The notes under the pieces were generated by a model. That model made no database searches. It saw only the letters and a program-made list of their open reading frames with translations, and had not been told where the DNA came from. This document shows, piece by piece, positions 25,859-34,998 of a DNA stretch of 64,000 nucleotides (position 1 is its first letter; every line of letters begins with the position of its first letter). The position numbers and the translations under genes were made by a program. The DNA lies in contig CAJPUR010000001.1 in the NCBI GenBank assembly GCA_905381055.1, positions 1-64,000 on the forward strand, in the 5' to 3' direction. The DNA is from an uncultured Flavobacteriaceae bacterium. GTDB taxonomy: Bacteria > Bacteroidota > Bacteroidia > Flavobacteriales > Flavobacteriaceae.

Positions 25859-26991
25859 GCTTTATTTTTTATAATATTCAACAAATTTAAAGAAAAATTT
25901 TCCCAACTATATTTTAAATAGTTTGAAGAAATTTGATCTATAAATAATTTTTGGTTTTTCTTTTCCATACAATAAACTATTTTTTGAGAAATTAAAGCAG
26001 GATCATTTTTTGTTATACAGCCTGTTTTATCATTTAAAATTATTTCTTTTAAGCCTTTAATATCAGAAACTAAAATAGGTAGATTATATTTATAAGCTAT
26101 TGGCGTAACTCCACTTTGAGAAGCATTTCTATATGTTTGTGCAATTAAATCCGATGCACAAAAATAATTTCTAAGAGTATAATTGTCAACGAATTTAGGG
26201 ATTAATATTATTTTTGAATTTAATTTAAACTTAGTAATTAGTTTTTTATAATTTTTAATACTATCATAAAATTCTCCAACAACAATTAAATTAATATTTT
26301 TTTTATAAACTGGATCTTTCGAAAAGGATTCTATTAGAATATCTAGACCTTTATATTTTCTTACCAAACCAAAAAATAAGACATATTTTTTATCATCAAT
26401 AAGATTTAATTTTTTTCTAGCTGTTTTTTTTGAAATCTTATCGGGAAGGTTATCATTTATAGGGTGATATGAGCTATAAGTATTTTTGAATCCACTTTTT
26501 TTTATTCGCTCAGATACATTTTTTGAAAATGTCATAAAAAAGTCCATTTTTTTTCCAAAATAGTTATTTAATATTTTATCTGTCAAGCTTTTTTCGTGTG
26601 GAATCCAATTATCTACGATTGCTATTTTTTTTATTGATTTTGGAATTTTTATTGATATAAAGGAATACAATGGAGATAAAAATGGAGTCCAATACCTAAA
26701 AATTATATATTTTGGATTAATTTTTATTATTTGTCTCCTTATTTTGAACCATTCCAATGGATTCAACGTATTCAAGATCCTATTATTTTTTTTATATTTT
26801 TTTTTTTCATTAATGAATTGACTTTTTCCAGGAAAGAAAAAATCTGGATAAAGTTTTTTGAATGATATAATTTTTGTACTTAAACCAAGTTTGGTAAGCG
26901 AGTTAATAAATTCATTATTTGAATCACTTATTCCTCCTCTATATGGAGGAGTAGGTCCAATTACTATGAAATCTATTTTTTTTTTATTCAT
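25855..26991 (-). CDS. Glycosyltransferase family 4
   Basis: The 378-residue enzyme has the GT-B fold. The N-terminal half begins with IVIGPTPPYRGGISDSN, the C-terminal half has LFFGLVRKYKGLDILIESF, VVGEFYDS and an acceptor-proximal NASQSGVTPIAYKYNLPILV, replacing the classic EGF-x7-E region. It is a cytoplasmic or membrane-associated transferase of unknown donor and acceptor. It overlaps both neighbours (4 bp with msrA, 8 bp with the desaturase-like gene), pointing to co-expression. Confidence 0.88.
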   Translation of the reverse strand: MNKKKIDFIVIGPTPPYRGGISDSNNEFINSLTKLGLSTKIISFKKLYPDFFFPGKSQFINEKKKYKKNNRILNTLNPLEWFKIRRQIIKINPKYIIFRYWTPFLSPLYSFISIKIPKSIKKIAIVDNWIPHEKSLTDKILNNYFGKKMDFFMTFSKNVSERIKKSGFKNTYSSYHPINDNLPDKISKKTARKKLNLIDDKKYVLFFGLVRKYKGLDILIESFSKDPVYKKNINLIVVGEFYDSIKNYKKLITKFKLNSKIILIPKFVDNYTLRNYFCASDLIAQTYRNASQSGVTPIAYKYNLPILVSDIKGLKEIILNDKTGCITKNDPALISQKIVYCMEKKNQKLFIDQISSNYLKYSWENFSLNLLNIIKNKA

Positions 26992-28234
26992 TTTGTATTG
27001 AAAATATTTCTTTTTTAGAATTAAGAACTAAAAAAAATGATACCAATCCGTAAAGGGTATAAAACCAAAATAAAAAACTACTAATTTGATGTGATTGAAT
27101 GATAAGTAAATAAGGAGTTAAAATAGTAATAATACTTCTAAAAATCTCAAAATTTATACTCCAGTTATGTTTATCCATAAATGATGTAAAACCAAATACG
27201 CTAAAAAATATAAATAAGCCTAGTTCAATTCTTATAACTTCATTTATTTCTTTGAAATAAATTAAGAGGTGTGTAAGCATTACATTAATTGCAATAAAAT
27301 GAAATAATGCAATTAATTTCATTAGATTAGAATAATGAGGGTCATATTTTTTATACTTTTTACCATTATTAATTTTATTCTTTGGAAATCTAAGAGAAAC
27401 ATCTTTTGGTCTCCATCCAGTTGGCATAAACCATAAAATTATTTTGTCAGTAATTTTTTTTGTGTACCAAAAATCTTTTAATAGGCTAAAAAAGTGTTGA
27501 AAATTTATCCATATAGGGTTCCATGTTCTAACTGGGCTTAATGTACCATAAACAGGCTTTTCATCTTTTAACTCTTCTTGAAAAGTACCAAATATTCTAT
27601 CCCATACACAGAAAATTGCTGAAAGATTTTTATCAATATATATTGGATTTATTGCATGATGTACCCTATGTTGTGAAGGTGTTACAATTATATATTCCAA
27701 AAAACCTAATTTACCAATATGTTGTGTATGGTACCAAAATTGAGCAAATAAATGAATAGGAGTTAATGTTATTATTATTTCAGATGGAAATCCTATAACA
27801 GCTGCAGGTATTAAAAAAATTGATCTAAATCCAATAATGGTTGAAATACTTTGTCTAAGGGCGCATGCTAAATTAAATTCTTCACTACTGTGGTGTATAA
27901 CGTGTTTATTCCAAAAAATATTGACTGTATGACTTAATCTATGTCCCCAGTAACTTGCAAAGTCAATGCAAATAAACGCAAGTATATATGAACTAATACT
28001 TGCATCTATTTCAACTATAGAAATATTTTCAAGTAAGTATGGATATGATATTATTATAAAAATAATTCCAAGAGAATCTTTGAGAATATTTGTTATTCCT
28101 GAGCACAAACTTGATAAAGTATCCATAAATTTAAAAGTCTGTTTATTTTTAAAACTTCCATATAAAATTTCAAGAATTAAAAGAATAAAAAAACCAGGAA
28201 TGGCAATTAAAAGGACTTCTGCATAATATTCCAT
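26984..28234 (-). CDS. Sterol desaturase-family di-iron membrane oxygenase
   Basis: The 416-residue protein is an integral-membrane fatty acid hydroxylase/sterol desaturase. Three histidine clusters that bind two irons are plain: GHRLSH and KHVIHHSS, then SQHRVHHAI. Its length and the extra C-terminal hydrophobic part (about residues 300-410) resemble alkylglycerol-monooxygenase-like (TMEM195) members rather than the shorter sterol enzymes. The substrate is likely a membrane lipid, which would fit a flavobacterial envelope, but this is inference. secA lies 14 bp upstream on the same strand. Confidence 0.9.
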   Translation of the reverse strand: MEYYAEVLLIAIPGFFILLILEILYGSFKNKQTFKFMDTLSSLCSGITNILKDSLGIIFIIISYPYLLENISIVEIDASISSYILAFICIDFASYWGHRLSHTVNIFWNKHVIHHSSEEFNLACALRQSISTIIGFRSIFLIPAAVIGFPSEIIITLTPIHLFAQFWYHTQHIGKLGFLEYIIVTPSQHRVHHAINPIYIDKNLSAIFCVWDRIFGTFQEELKDEKPVYGTLSPVRTWNPIWINFQHFFSLLKDFWYTKKITDKIILWFMPTGWRPKDVSLRFPKNKINNGKKYKKYDPHYSNLMKLIALFHFIAINVMLTHLLIYFKEINEVIRIELGLFIFFSVFGFTSFMDKHNWSINFEIFRSIITILTPYLLIIQSHQISSFLFWFYTLYGLVSFFLVLNSKKEIFSIQNE

Positions 28235-28248
28235 ATTTAAAAGTTTTA

Positions 28249-31200
28249 TTATTCTTTTTCAACAAATACCCATTCACCTTTACTGATAAGTGGTTCAGCT
28301 TGTTTAAATTTAAGAATTTTGTTTTCTCCTGTGGTAATATTTTTGATTTTTACTTTTTCGTTCCTTCCTATTTTAGGAGATTCTCTAATGATAGTTTCGA
28401 CTACTTCAGATTTACTATATCCTGCTTTTGAGCTGATAGATCGGTTTTTAGATGCTATTTCTTCTGAGTTTAAAACTTGATCTTTTGAAGTTTTGTAATT
28501 TTCTTTTTTTTGTTCTTTAGCCTCTTCGATATTATTATTATAGTTAGGAATAGATCCTTTTATAAGAAATGAGATAATTTCTCGATTTAATAATTGAATC
28601 ATATTTTTAAACAATTCAAAGGCCTCAAATTTATAAATTAATAAAGGGTCTTTTTGCTCATGAACTGCAAGTTGGACTGATTGTTTAAGTTCATCCATTT
28701 TTCTTAAATGATTTTTCCATGATTCATCAATCAAAGCAAGCGTAATATTTCTTTCAAAATCTTCAATTAAGCTTTTACACTGCGTTTCATAAGCTTTTTC
28801 AAGTAATGTCACTACATTTAATGTTTTATTACCATCAGTAAACGGAACTACTATTTTTTCATACTTATTTCCTGGTTTCTCATAAACATTTTTAATAACA
28901 GGGAATGTTACTTTAGAATTAATTTCAGTTTTTTCTTTATAAAACTTATATGTTCCTTTATATAATTTTTCACCAATCTGATTTTCATCAAGTTCGTTAA
29001 ACTCTTTTTCGGAAATAGGGGATGTTATAGAAAAATTACTTATAATTTCAAATTCAAAATTTTTAAAGTCATTATTTTGTTTATTTAAATTAGATATTTC
29101 ATGGCAAGTATCATATAAAACATTTGCAATATCTAATTTTAGCCTTTCTCCTTGAAGTGCATGTTTTCTTCTTTTATAGATCACTTCTCTTTGAGCATTC
29201 ATAACATCATCATATTCTAATAATCTTTTTCTTATTCCAAAATTATTTTCTTCAACTTTTTTCTGAGCTCTCTCAATTGATTTAGTCATCATAGAATGTT
29301 GAATGACCTCACCCTCTTCAAGTCCCATTCTATCCATTACTTTTGCTACTCTGTCAGATCCAAAAAGTCTCATTAAATTATCTTCAAGGGATACATAAAA
29401 TTGAGAACTTCCAGCGTCTCCTTGTCTTCCAGATCTTCCTCTTAATTGCCTATCAACTCTTCTTGAGTCATGTCTTTCAGTTCCAATTATGGCTAATCCA
29501 CCGCTTTTTATTACTTCCTGAGTTAATTTAATGTCAGTACCTCTTCCCGCCATATTAGTCGCAATTGTTACAATTCCAGCTTCACCAGCTTCGGCAACTA
29601 CATCTGCTTCTTTTTTGTGAAGTTTTGCATTTAAAACGTTATGTCTAATTTTTCTAATATCTAACATTTTACTCAAAAGCTCTGAAATTTCCACCGAAGT
29701 AGTACCAATTAATACAGGTCTTCCAGATGAAGATAAATCAATTACTTTATCAATAAGGGCATTGTATTTTTCTCTTTTAGTTTTATAAATTAAATCTTCT
29801 TCGTCTTTTCTTGTTATTGTTTTGTTTGTGGGAATTTCAACAACATCCAATTTGTAAATTTCCCAAAATTCACCGGCTTCGGTAATAGCAGTTCCTGTCA
29901 TTCCAGAAAGTTTTTCATACATTCTAAAGTAATTTTGAAGAGTTACTGTAGCAAAGGTTTGGGTAGCAGATTCAATCTTAACATTTTCTTTTGCTTCAAT
30001 TGCCTGATGAAGTCCATCAGAATACCTTCTACCTTCCATGATTCTTCCAGTTTGTTCATCAACAATCATAACTTTATTATCCATTATTACATATTCAACA
30101 TCTTTTTCAAAAAGTGTATATGCTTTAAATAATTGATTCATTGTGTGAATTCTTTCACTTTTAACTCCAAAATCTTTAAATAAAATATCTTTTTCTTTGG
30201 CTTCATTTTCAGAATCTAAGCCTTTGTTTTCTATTTTTGCAATTTCTGTTCCTATATCAGGTAAAATAAAAAAGTTTTTGTCTTGAATACTTTCTGATAA
30301 TTCTGAAATCCCTTTATCAGTTAATTCTACTTGATTATTTTTTTCGTCAATAACAAAATAGAGTTCTGCATCAATTTGAGGCATTTCTCTATTATTATCT
30401 TGCATGAAAAAGTTTTCAGTTTTTTGCAACAATTGTTTAATTCCCTCTTCACTTAAAAATTTTATAAGTGCTTTATTTTTTGGCAGTCCTCTATACACTC
30501 TTAAAAGTAGTTTTCCACCCTCATCGTTATCTCCTCCTGAAATTTTGTTTTTTGCTTGAGATAGCACATTGGTAAGTAAATTTTTTTGTTTTAAGTATAA
30601 ATTAGAAACTTTTGGTTTTAGCTCATCGAATTCATGCCTTTCTCCCTGAGGAATTGGTCCCGAAATGATCAAAGGAGTTCTGGCATCATCAATAAGAACA
30701 GAATCAACTTCATCTACTATAGCATAATAATGTTTTCTTTGAACTAGATCTTTAGGTGTATTAGACATATTATCTCTCAAATAATCAAAGCCAAATTCGT
30801 TATTAGTTCCATAGGTAATGTCTGCCAAATAGGCTTTTTTTCTTTCCTCACTATTTGGTTTATAATTATCAATACAATCGATTGACAATCCATGAAATTG
30901 AAAAAGAGGAGCCATCCATGCACTATCTCTTTTAGCTAGATAGTCATTAACTGTTACCAAATGTACCCCTTTACCTGTTAAAGCATTAAGGTAAACCGGC
31001 AATGTAGCTACTAGAGTTTTACCCTCACCAGTTTGCATTTCAGCAATTTTACCTTGATGAAGTGCAATGCCCCCTATTAGTTGTACATCATAATGAATCA
31101 TATCCCAATTAATTTGTTTTCCAACAGCATCCCAATTATTAGACCAAATTGCTAAATTATTCTTGAGAGTCACATAAGATTTAGTTTGGGATAGAATTCG

Positions 31201-31611
31201 ATCGAAATCTTCAGCTTTTACTTCTAAAAAGGAGTTTTCTTTAAATCTTTTTGCAGTTTCTTTCATTACTGCAAAGGCCTCAGGTAGAATTTCAGTTAAA
31301 CATTCGTTTACTTTTGTATCAGATTCTTTTTTTAGTAAATCAATCTGACTGTAAATTGATTCGCTTTCATCAATATTTTCAATAGTTCGATTTTTATTTT
31401 CTAAATCTTTTATTTTTAAATCAATTTCATTTTTAGATTGCTCAATTATTTTTTTAAATTTTTTAGTTTTTTCTCTTAGTTCATCATTTGAAAGTGTACT
31501 GAGTTTTTCATAATTAGATTTAATTTCAGATAATATTGGTAAAATGTTTTTTACATCTTTTTTGGACTTATCTCCAACAAAAACTTTAATAATAGAACTA
31601 ATAAAACTCAT
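28249..31611 (-). CDS. secA: Preprotein translocase ATPase SecA
   Basis: SecA drives secretory proteins through SecYEG. At 1120 residues it is longer than E. coli SecA (901), as in other Bacteroidota. Walker A is MQTGEGKT (192-199). DEVDSVLIDDARTPLIISGP, MAGRGTDIKL and RQLRGRSGRQGD are the DEAD and helicase motifs. A long insertion lies in the preprotein cross-linking domain between about residues 325 and 500. The C-terminus ends KIGRNEKVKIKNI... without the usual CxCxSG zinc motif. A coiled segment with many Lys and Glu (about 50-105) is another insertion. Confidence 0.97.
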   Translation of the reverse strand: MSFISSIIKVFVGDKSKKDVKNILPILSEIKSNYEKLSTLSNDELREKTKKFKKIIEQSKNEIDLKIKDLENKNRTIENIDESESIYSQIDLLKKESDTKVNECLTEILPEAFAVMKETAKRFKENSFLEVKAEDFDRILSQTKSYVTLKNNLAIWSNNWDAVGKQINWDMIHYDVQLIGGIALHQGKIAEMQTGEGKTLVATLPVYLNALTGKGVHLVTVNDYLAKRDSAWMAPLFQFHGLSIDCIDNYKPNSEERKKAYLADITYGTNNEFGFDYLRDNMSNTPKDLVQRKHYYAIVDEVDSVLIDDARTPLIISGPIPQGERHEFDELKPKVSNLYLKQKNLLTNVLSQAKNKISGGDNDEGGKLLLRVYRGLPKNKALIKFLSEEGIKQLLQKTENFFMQDNNREMPQIDAELYFVIDEKNNQVELTDKGISELSESIQDKNFFILPDIGTEIAKIENKGLDSENEAKEKDILFKDFGVKSERIHTMNQLFKAYTLFEKDVEYVIMDNKVMIVDEQTGRIMEGRRYSDGLHQAIEAKENVKIESATQTFATVTLQNYFRMYEKLSGMTGTAITEAGEFWEIYKLDVVEIPTNKTITRKDEEDLIYKTKREKYNALIDKVIDLSSSGRPVLIGTTSVEISELLSKMLDIRKIRHNVLNAKLHKKEADVVAEAGEAGIVTIATNMAGRGTDIKLTQEVIKSGGLAIIGTERHDSRRVDRQLRGRSGRQGDAGSSQFYVSLEDNLMRLFGSDRVAKVMDRMGLEEGEVIQHSMMTKSIERAQKKVEENNFGIRKRLLEYDDVMNAQREVIYKRRKHALQGERLKLDIANVLYDTCHEISNLNKQNNDFKNFEFEIISNFSITSPISEKEFNELDENQIGEKLYKGTYKFYKEKTEINSKVTFPVIKNVYEKPGNKYEKIVVPFTDGNKTLNVVTLLEKAYETQCKSLIEDFERNITLALIDESWKNHLRKMDELKQSVQLAVHEQKDPLLIYKFEAFELFKNMIQLLNREIISFLIKGSIPNYNNNIEEAKEQKKENYKTSKDQVLNSEEIASKNRSISSKAGYSKSEVVETIIRESPKIGRNEKVKIKNITTGENKILKFKQAEPLISKGEWVFVEKE

Positions 31612-31674
31612 TACTGATGATTAGAAATTAAATTTACATAAAAAAGAATAAAAAAGATTTTTATAGAATTGAAG

Positions 31675-31896
31675 TTAATATTCATCTTCATTCCACAAGT
31701 AATCCTCCTCAGAAGGAAAATCAGGCCAAATTTCCTCAATTGATTCATAAATGTCACCCTCATCTTCCATAGACTGCAAGTTCTCAACTACTTCAAGTGG
31801 TGCTCCAGTTCTAATTGAAAAATCAATTAATTCGTCCTTAGTCGCAGGCCACGGTGCGTCGCTTAGGTAGGATGCTAATTCAAGAGTCCAATACAT
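31675..31896 (-). CDS. DUF2795-family protein
   Basis: The 73-residue protein begins MYWTLELASYLSDAPWPATK. It has the DUF2795 fold, short helices with the hallmark LASYLSDAPWPATKDELIDF, and a very acidic C-terminus (EEIWPDFPSEEDYLWNEDEY). Bacteroidota carry this protein widely; no function is established to my knowledge. The longer frame from an upstream ATG adds 15 Lys/Phe-rich residues that do not match the family, so the internal ATG is preferred. It lies between cobO and secA. Confidence 0.85.
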   Translation of the reverse strand: MYWTLELASYLSDAPWPATKDELIDFSIRTGAPLEVVENLQSMEDEGDIYESIEEIWPDFPSEEDYLWNEDEY

Positions 31897-31960
31897 TTTA
31901 CTTTTTTTTTGCAAAAATAATTTTTTGTCTATAAAAAACAATTTTTTTTAGCTAATTTCT

Positions 31961-32509
31961 TTAACTAATCCATTTAACCTCTTTAATTTTTAAATCATAT
32001 GACAATTTTCTGGATAACATAAATAAGTAATCTGACAATCTGTTAATATAAAAAATTATGTAAGAATCTATTTTTGAATATTCATTAAGTTCAGTAATAC
32101 ACCTTTCAGCTCTTCTACAGACGCATCTAGCTAGATGAGTACTTGAAACAACTTGGTTTCCTCCAGGAATTATAAAATTCTTTAAGTCAGGTAAAAAATC
32201 TGTCATTGAATCTATTAAATTTTCTATATTAGAAACATCATTAAGGTTAATTTTTTTAAAATTAAATTGTTTTTGTGAGTCATTTGAAAGCTGAGTTCCA
32301 ATAATCATTAATTTTTTTTGAATAACAATCAATTCATTTTGAATGTTTTTTGAGATTTTATGAGATCTTATAATTCCCAGCCAACAATTCAACTCATCAA
32401 TTGTTCCATATGCCTTAATCCTTAAGTCATGTTTAGGAACTCTTTTTCCAGAAATTAGACTTGTTGTACCGTTATCACCAGTTTTTGTATAGACTTTATT
32501 TTTTTTCAT
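31961..32509 (-). CDS. Cob(I)alamin adenosyltransferase, PduO type
   Basis: The enzyme attaches the adenosyl group of ATP to cob(I)alamin to make adenosylcobalamin. The 182-residue protein has the ATP-binding VYTKTGDNGTTSLISG at the N-terminus and CRRAERCITEL with the conserved arginine and acidic residues. It follows the family length and ends in the usual SYDLKIKEVKW. No cobalamin biosynthesis or riboswitch is visible in the window, so it probably serves salvaged cobalamin for enzymes such as methylmalonyl-CoA mutase. Confidence 0.93.
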   Translation of the reverse strand: MKKNKVYTKTGDNGTTSLISGKRVPKHDLRIKAYGTIDELNCWLGIIRSHKISKNIQNELIVIQKKLMIIGTQLSNDSQKQFNFKKINLNDVSNIENLIDSMTDFLPDLKNFIIPGGNQVVSSTHLARCVCRRAERCITELNEYSKIDSYIIFYINRLSDYLFMLSRKLSYDLKIKEVKWIS

Positions 32510-32565
32510 TTCACAAAAATAAACATATTTATAATAAATAATATTTCAGATTACAATAAGTTAAT

Positions 32566-34173
32566 TTAATTAATACTTTTATTTTTTAATCTCCCACTTA
32601 AAGAAATTGAAAATAGAATTAAAGTAAGAAGAAAAGATATTCTTGCAATATAATCCTGGTATTTTACGTAGAATGTTATTTTATCATTTAAATCTAAAAA
32701 ATTTATTAAAACCCCTGCCTTATTATAACTAATTTGATCCTCGATTTCACCGTAAATATTTATGAAAGCTGAAATTCCTGTATTGGCAGATCTTGCAATT
32801 GATCTTCTATTTTCAATGGCTCTCAACTTGGAAAGACTTAATAGTTGTTTGTGTCCCTGAGTATTACCCCACCATCCATCATTTGAAATTATAGTTAAAA
32901 AATCAGCTCCGTTTCTTGTAAACTCACTAACAAAAGATCCGTAGATTGATTCATAGCAAATTATTGGAGCTGTAGCAATATTATTTCTAGAATTTTTAAA
33001 AACAATCCTGTTTTTTTGTGGTGTTCTTCCAGAAACGGTACCCCCTAAATTGATCATAAATTCTCCAATCAGGGGTTTAAAAAAACTTTTGTATGGCATT
33101 ATTTCTACTCCAGGTACAAATTTAGATTTGTGATAAATTTGATAGTCTATGTCAAAATTAAATTGAATTGCAGAATTAAAAATATCAACCCAAAAATTTT
33201 CTTTAATTTCTCTAGATGATTTCGAAGGAGGTAATTTTGAATTTGTGACTTCATATAACTGAATTCCACTAATTAAATTTAGTTTAGGAAATTTTTTTAA
33301 AAAATTATTAATTGAATCTCTAAAAACAGAATAATTCAATTCAGAGATGTCTTCACCATTCCCCTGAGAAAAGTAAGTTTCTGGTGTAATTAAATATTCA
33401 GTTTCATCATCTAATGATTCTGCAGTCATTTTTTTTAATAATTCTAAATTATCAATGTTAGTAACAAAATATTTTTCGTTGTAAGGGTCTATATTTGGTT
33501 GAACTAGACTTATTTTGATTTTATTTCCAGTTGTTTTTAGATTTATGTACAGAAAGATTGAAATACAAATTGGAATAATAATGATAGTTAATGTTGCAAT
33601 TAATTTCTTAAGACATAATTTTAGATCTTTTGAATTTAAATACAATTTAACTAAATTATAAAAGGTAAAGTTTGAAATTAGCACCCATAGACTTCCACCA
33701 AAGCTACCTGTAAATTCATACCATTGAATAAGTTCAATATTTTCAGAAAATGCATTACCAAGATTTAACCAGGGCCATGTAAATTCCCAATTAAGATGGA
33801 ATTTTTCAAATGATATCCAGAGAGAAATAAAAAATATAGCAGAGCTTACTTTTGGTAGTCTATTTAGTGACCAACTGTAAATACAAACAATAATGGAATA
33901 AAAGCTTGAATTACATAAAATTGCAAATATTGCTCCAAAAAATGATGAATTAACTATCCACCATGTGGTTATTAAATTCCAAAGGAAAAAAGTTAAATAT
34001 GAATAAAGAAAAACCTTGGTTAATTTATATTTATTTTTTGATTTATTTATTGAATTTATTAAATAGATAAGGGGAACAAGCGCGAAAAATAAAAAAAAAA
34101 TAAATCCATAAGTAGGCCAAGAAATTCCTAACAGAATTCCTGACAAAATTGATAGGAAAATATTTTTTTTCAA
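32566..34173 (-). CDS. lnt: Apolipoprotein N-acyltransferase
   Basis: Lnt adds the third acyl chain to the N-terminal cysteine of lipoproteins. The 535-residue protein has an N-terminal membrane domain of about six helices and a nitrilase domain facing the periplasm. The Glu-Lys-Cys triad appears as ITPETYFSQG, YHKSKFVPGVE and PIICYESIYG. One more helix closes the C-terminus (about 508-525). cobO lies 56 bp downstream on the same strand. Several lipoproteins in the window (DUF1573, nucleoside hydrolase, DUF6452) would be clients. Confidence 0.94.
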   Translation of the reverse strand: MKKNIFLSILSGILLGISWPTYGFIFFLFFALVPLIYLINSINKSKNKYKLTKVFLYSYLTFFLWNLITTWWIVNSSFFGAIFAILCNSSFYSIIVCIYSWSLNRLPKVSSAIFFISLWISFEKFHLNWEFTWPWLNLGNAFSENIELIQWYEFTGSFGGSLWVLISNFTFYNLVKLYLNSKDLKLCLKKLIATLTIIIIPICISIFLYINLKTTGNKIKISLVQPNIDPYNEKYFVTNIDNLELLKKMTAESLDDETEYLITPETYFSQGNGEDISELNYSVFRDSINNFLKKFPKLNLISGIQLYEVTNSKLPPSKSSREIKENFWVDIFNSAIQFNFDIDYQIYHKSKFVPGVEIMPYKSFFKPLIGEFMINLGGTVSGRTPQKNRIVFKNSRNNIATAPIICYESIYGSFVSEFTRNGADFLTIISNDGWWGNTQGHKQLLSLSKLRAIENRRSIARSANTGISAFINIYGEIEDQISYNKAGVLINFLDLNDKITFYVKYQDYIARISFLLTLILFSISLSGRLKNKSIN

Positions 34174-34254
34174 ATTTTTTTAAAAACTCTAAGATAATTA
34201 TAAAAAATAAAAGAGTATAATTTTAAAAAATTTGTATTTTACAAATAGTTTGTG

Positions 34255-34998
34255 ATGCAAAATTCAATTAAAAAAATTATTCCAAATACATTAACCTCAC
34301 TAAATTTTTTGTCAGGTTGTATTGCTGCTTACCTTGCTTTTAATCATTTTTATTTAGCCACTTTGTTTTTCTGCTTTTTAGGAGTTTTTTTTGATTTTTT
34401 TGATGGGTTTTTCGCTAAACTTTTTAAGGTTGAAGATCAATTTGGTAAACATTTTGATTCATTATCAGATATAATTACTTCAGGATTTGTACCTGGGATT
34501 ATAATGTATCAACTTTTTATATTGTCAGGTGTAAAAGAAAATAATTACGTAATATCTATATTTGAAAACAACCTTGTATTTTCTATTGCTCCAATTGGAT
34601 TAATTGGTTTTTTAATTAGTTTAGGTGCAGCTTTTAGACTTGCAAATTTTAACGTCATTAAAAAATCAAATAGTTTTATTGGTCTGCCAGCTCCAGCTAA
34701 TTCCCTTTTGATTGTTTCATTACCAGTTTTTTTAGATTATCCATTAATTAATCAGATAAAACCTTATATTTTAAAACCTTATTCATTAATCATAATTACT
34801 TTTATTTCAATTTTATTAATGAATATTAAATGGAAAATGTTTAAAATAATCTTTACTAAAAACACTTATTTTTATCCTTTTATTTTTATCCTTTCATCAA
34901 TAATATTAATATTCTTTCTAAAAGAAGCATCCATAACCATAATTATAATTAATTATTTGTTGTTAAGTTTAGTTAAAAATATTTTTAATAGAGATTAA
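34255..34998 (+). CDS. pssA: CDP-diacylglycerol-serine O-phosphatidyltransferase
   Basis: PssA makes phosphatidylserine, the precursor of phosphatidylethanolamine. The 247-residue protein has the CDP-alcohol phosphotransferase motif with Asp47, Asp50, Gly51, Ala54, Gly64, Asp68 and Asp72. The residue after Ala54 is Lys55 where the family has Arg, an unusual but conservative change. Further segments such as LGAAFRLANFNV and FIGLPAPANSL are typical. A GTG one codon earlier is also in frame; ATG is preferred. It overlaps lptB, which lies on the other strand, by four bases. Confidence 0.92.
   Translation: MQNSIKKIIPNTLTSLNFLSGCIAAYLAFNHFYLATLFFCFLGVFFDFFDGFFAKLFKVEDQFGKHFDSLSDIITSGFVPGIIMYQLFILSGVKENNYVISIFENNLVFSIAPIGLIGFLISLGAAFRLANFNVIKKSNSFIGLPAPANSLLIVSLPVFLDYPLINQIKPYILKPYSLIIITFISILLMNIKWKMFKIIFTKNTYFYPFIFILSSIILIFFLKEASITIIIINYLLLSLVKNIFNRD

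Noticed and set aside
31897-31941. Longer N-terminus of the DUF2795 protein
   Set aside because: The extra residues are Lys/Phe-rich and do not fit the family start MYWTLELAS; an internal ATG is present.
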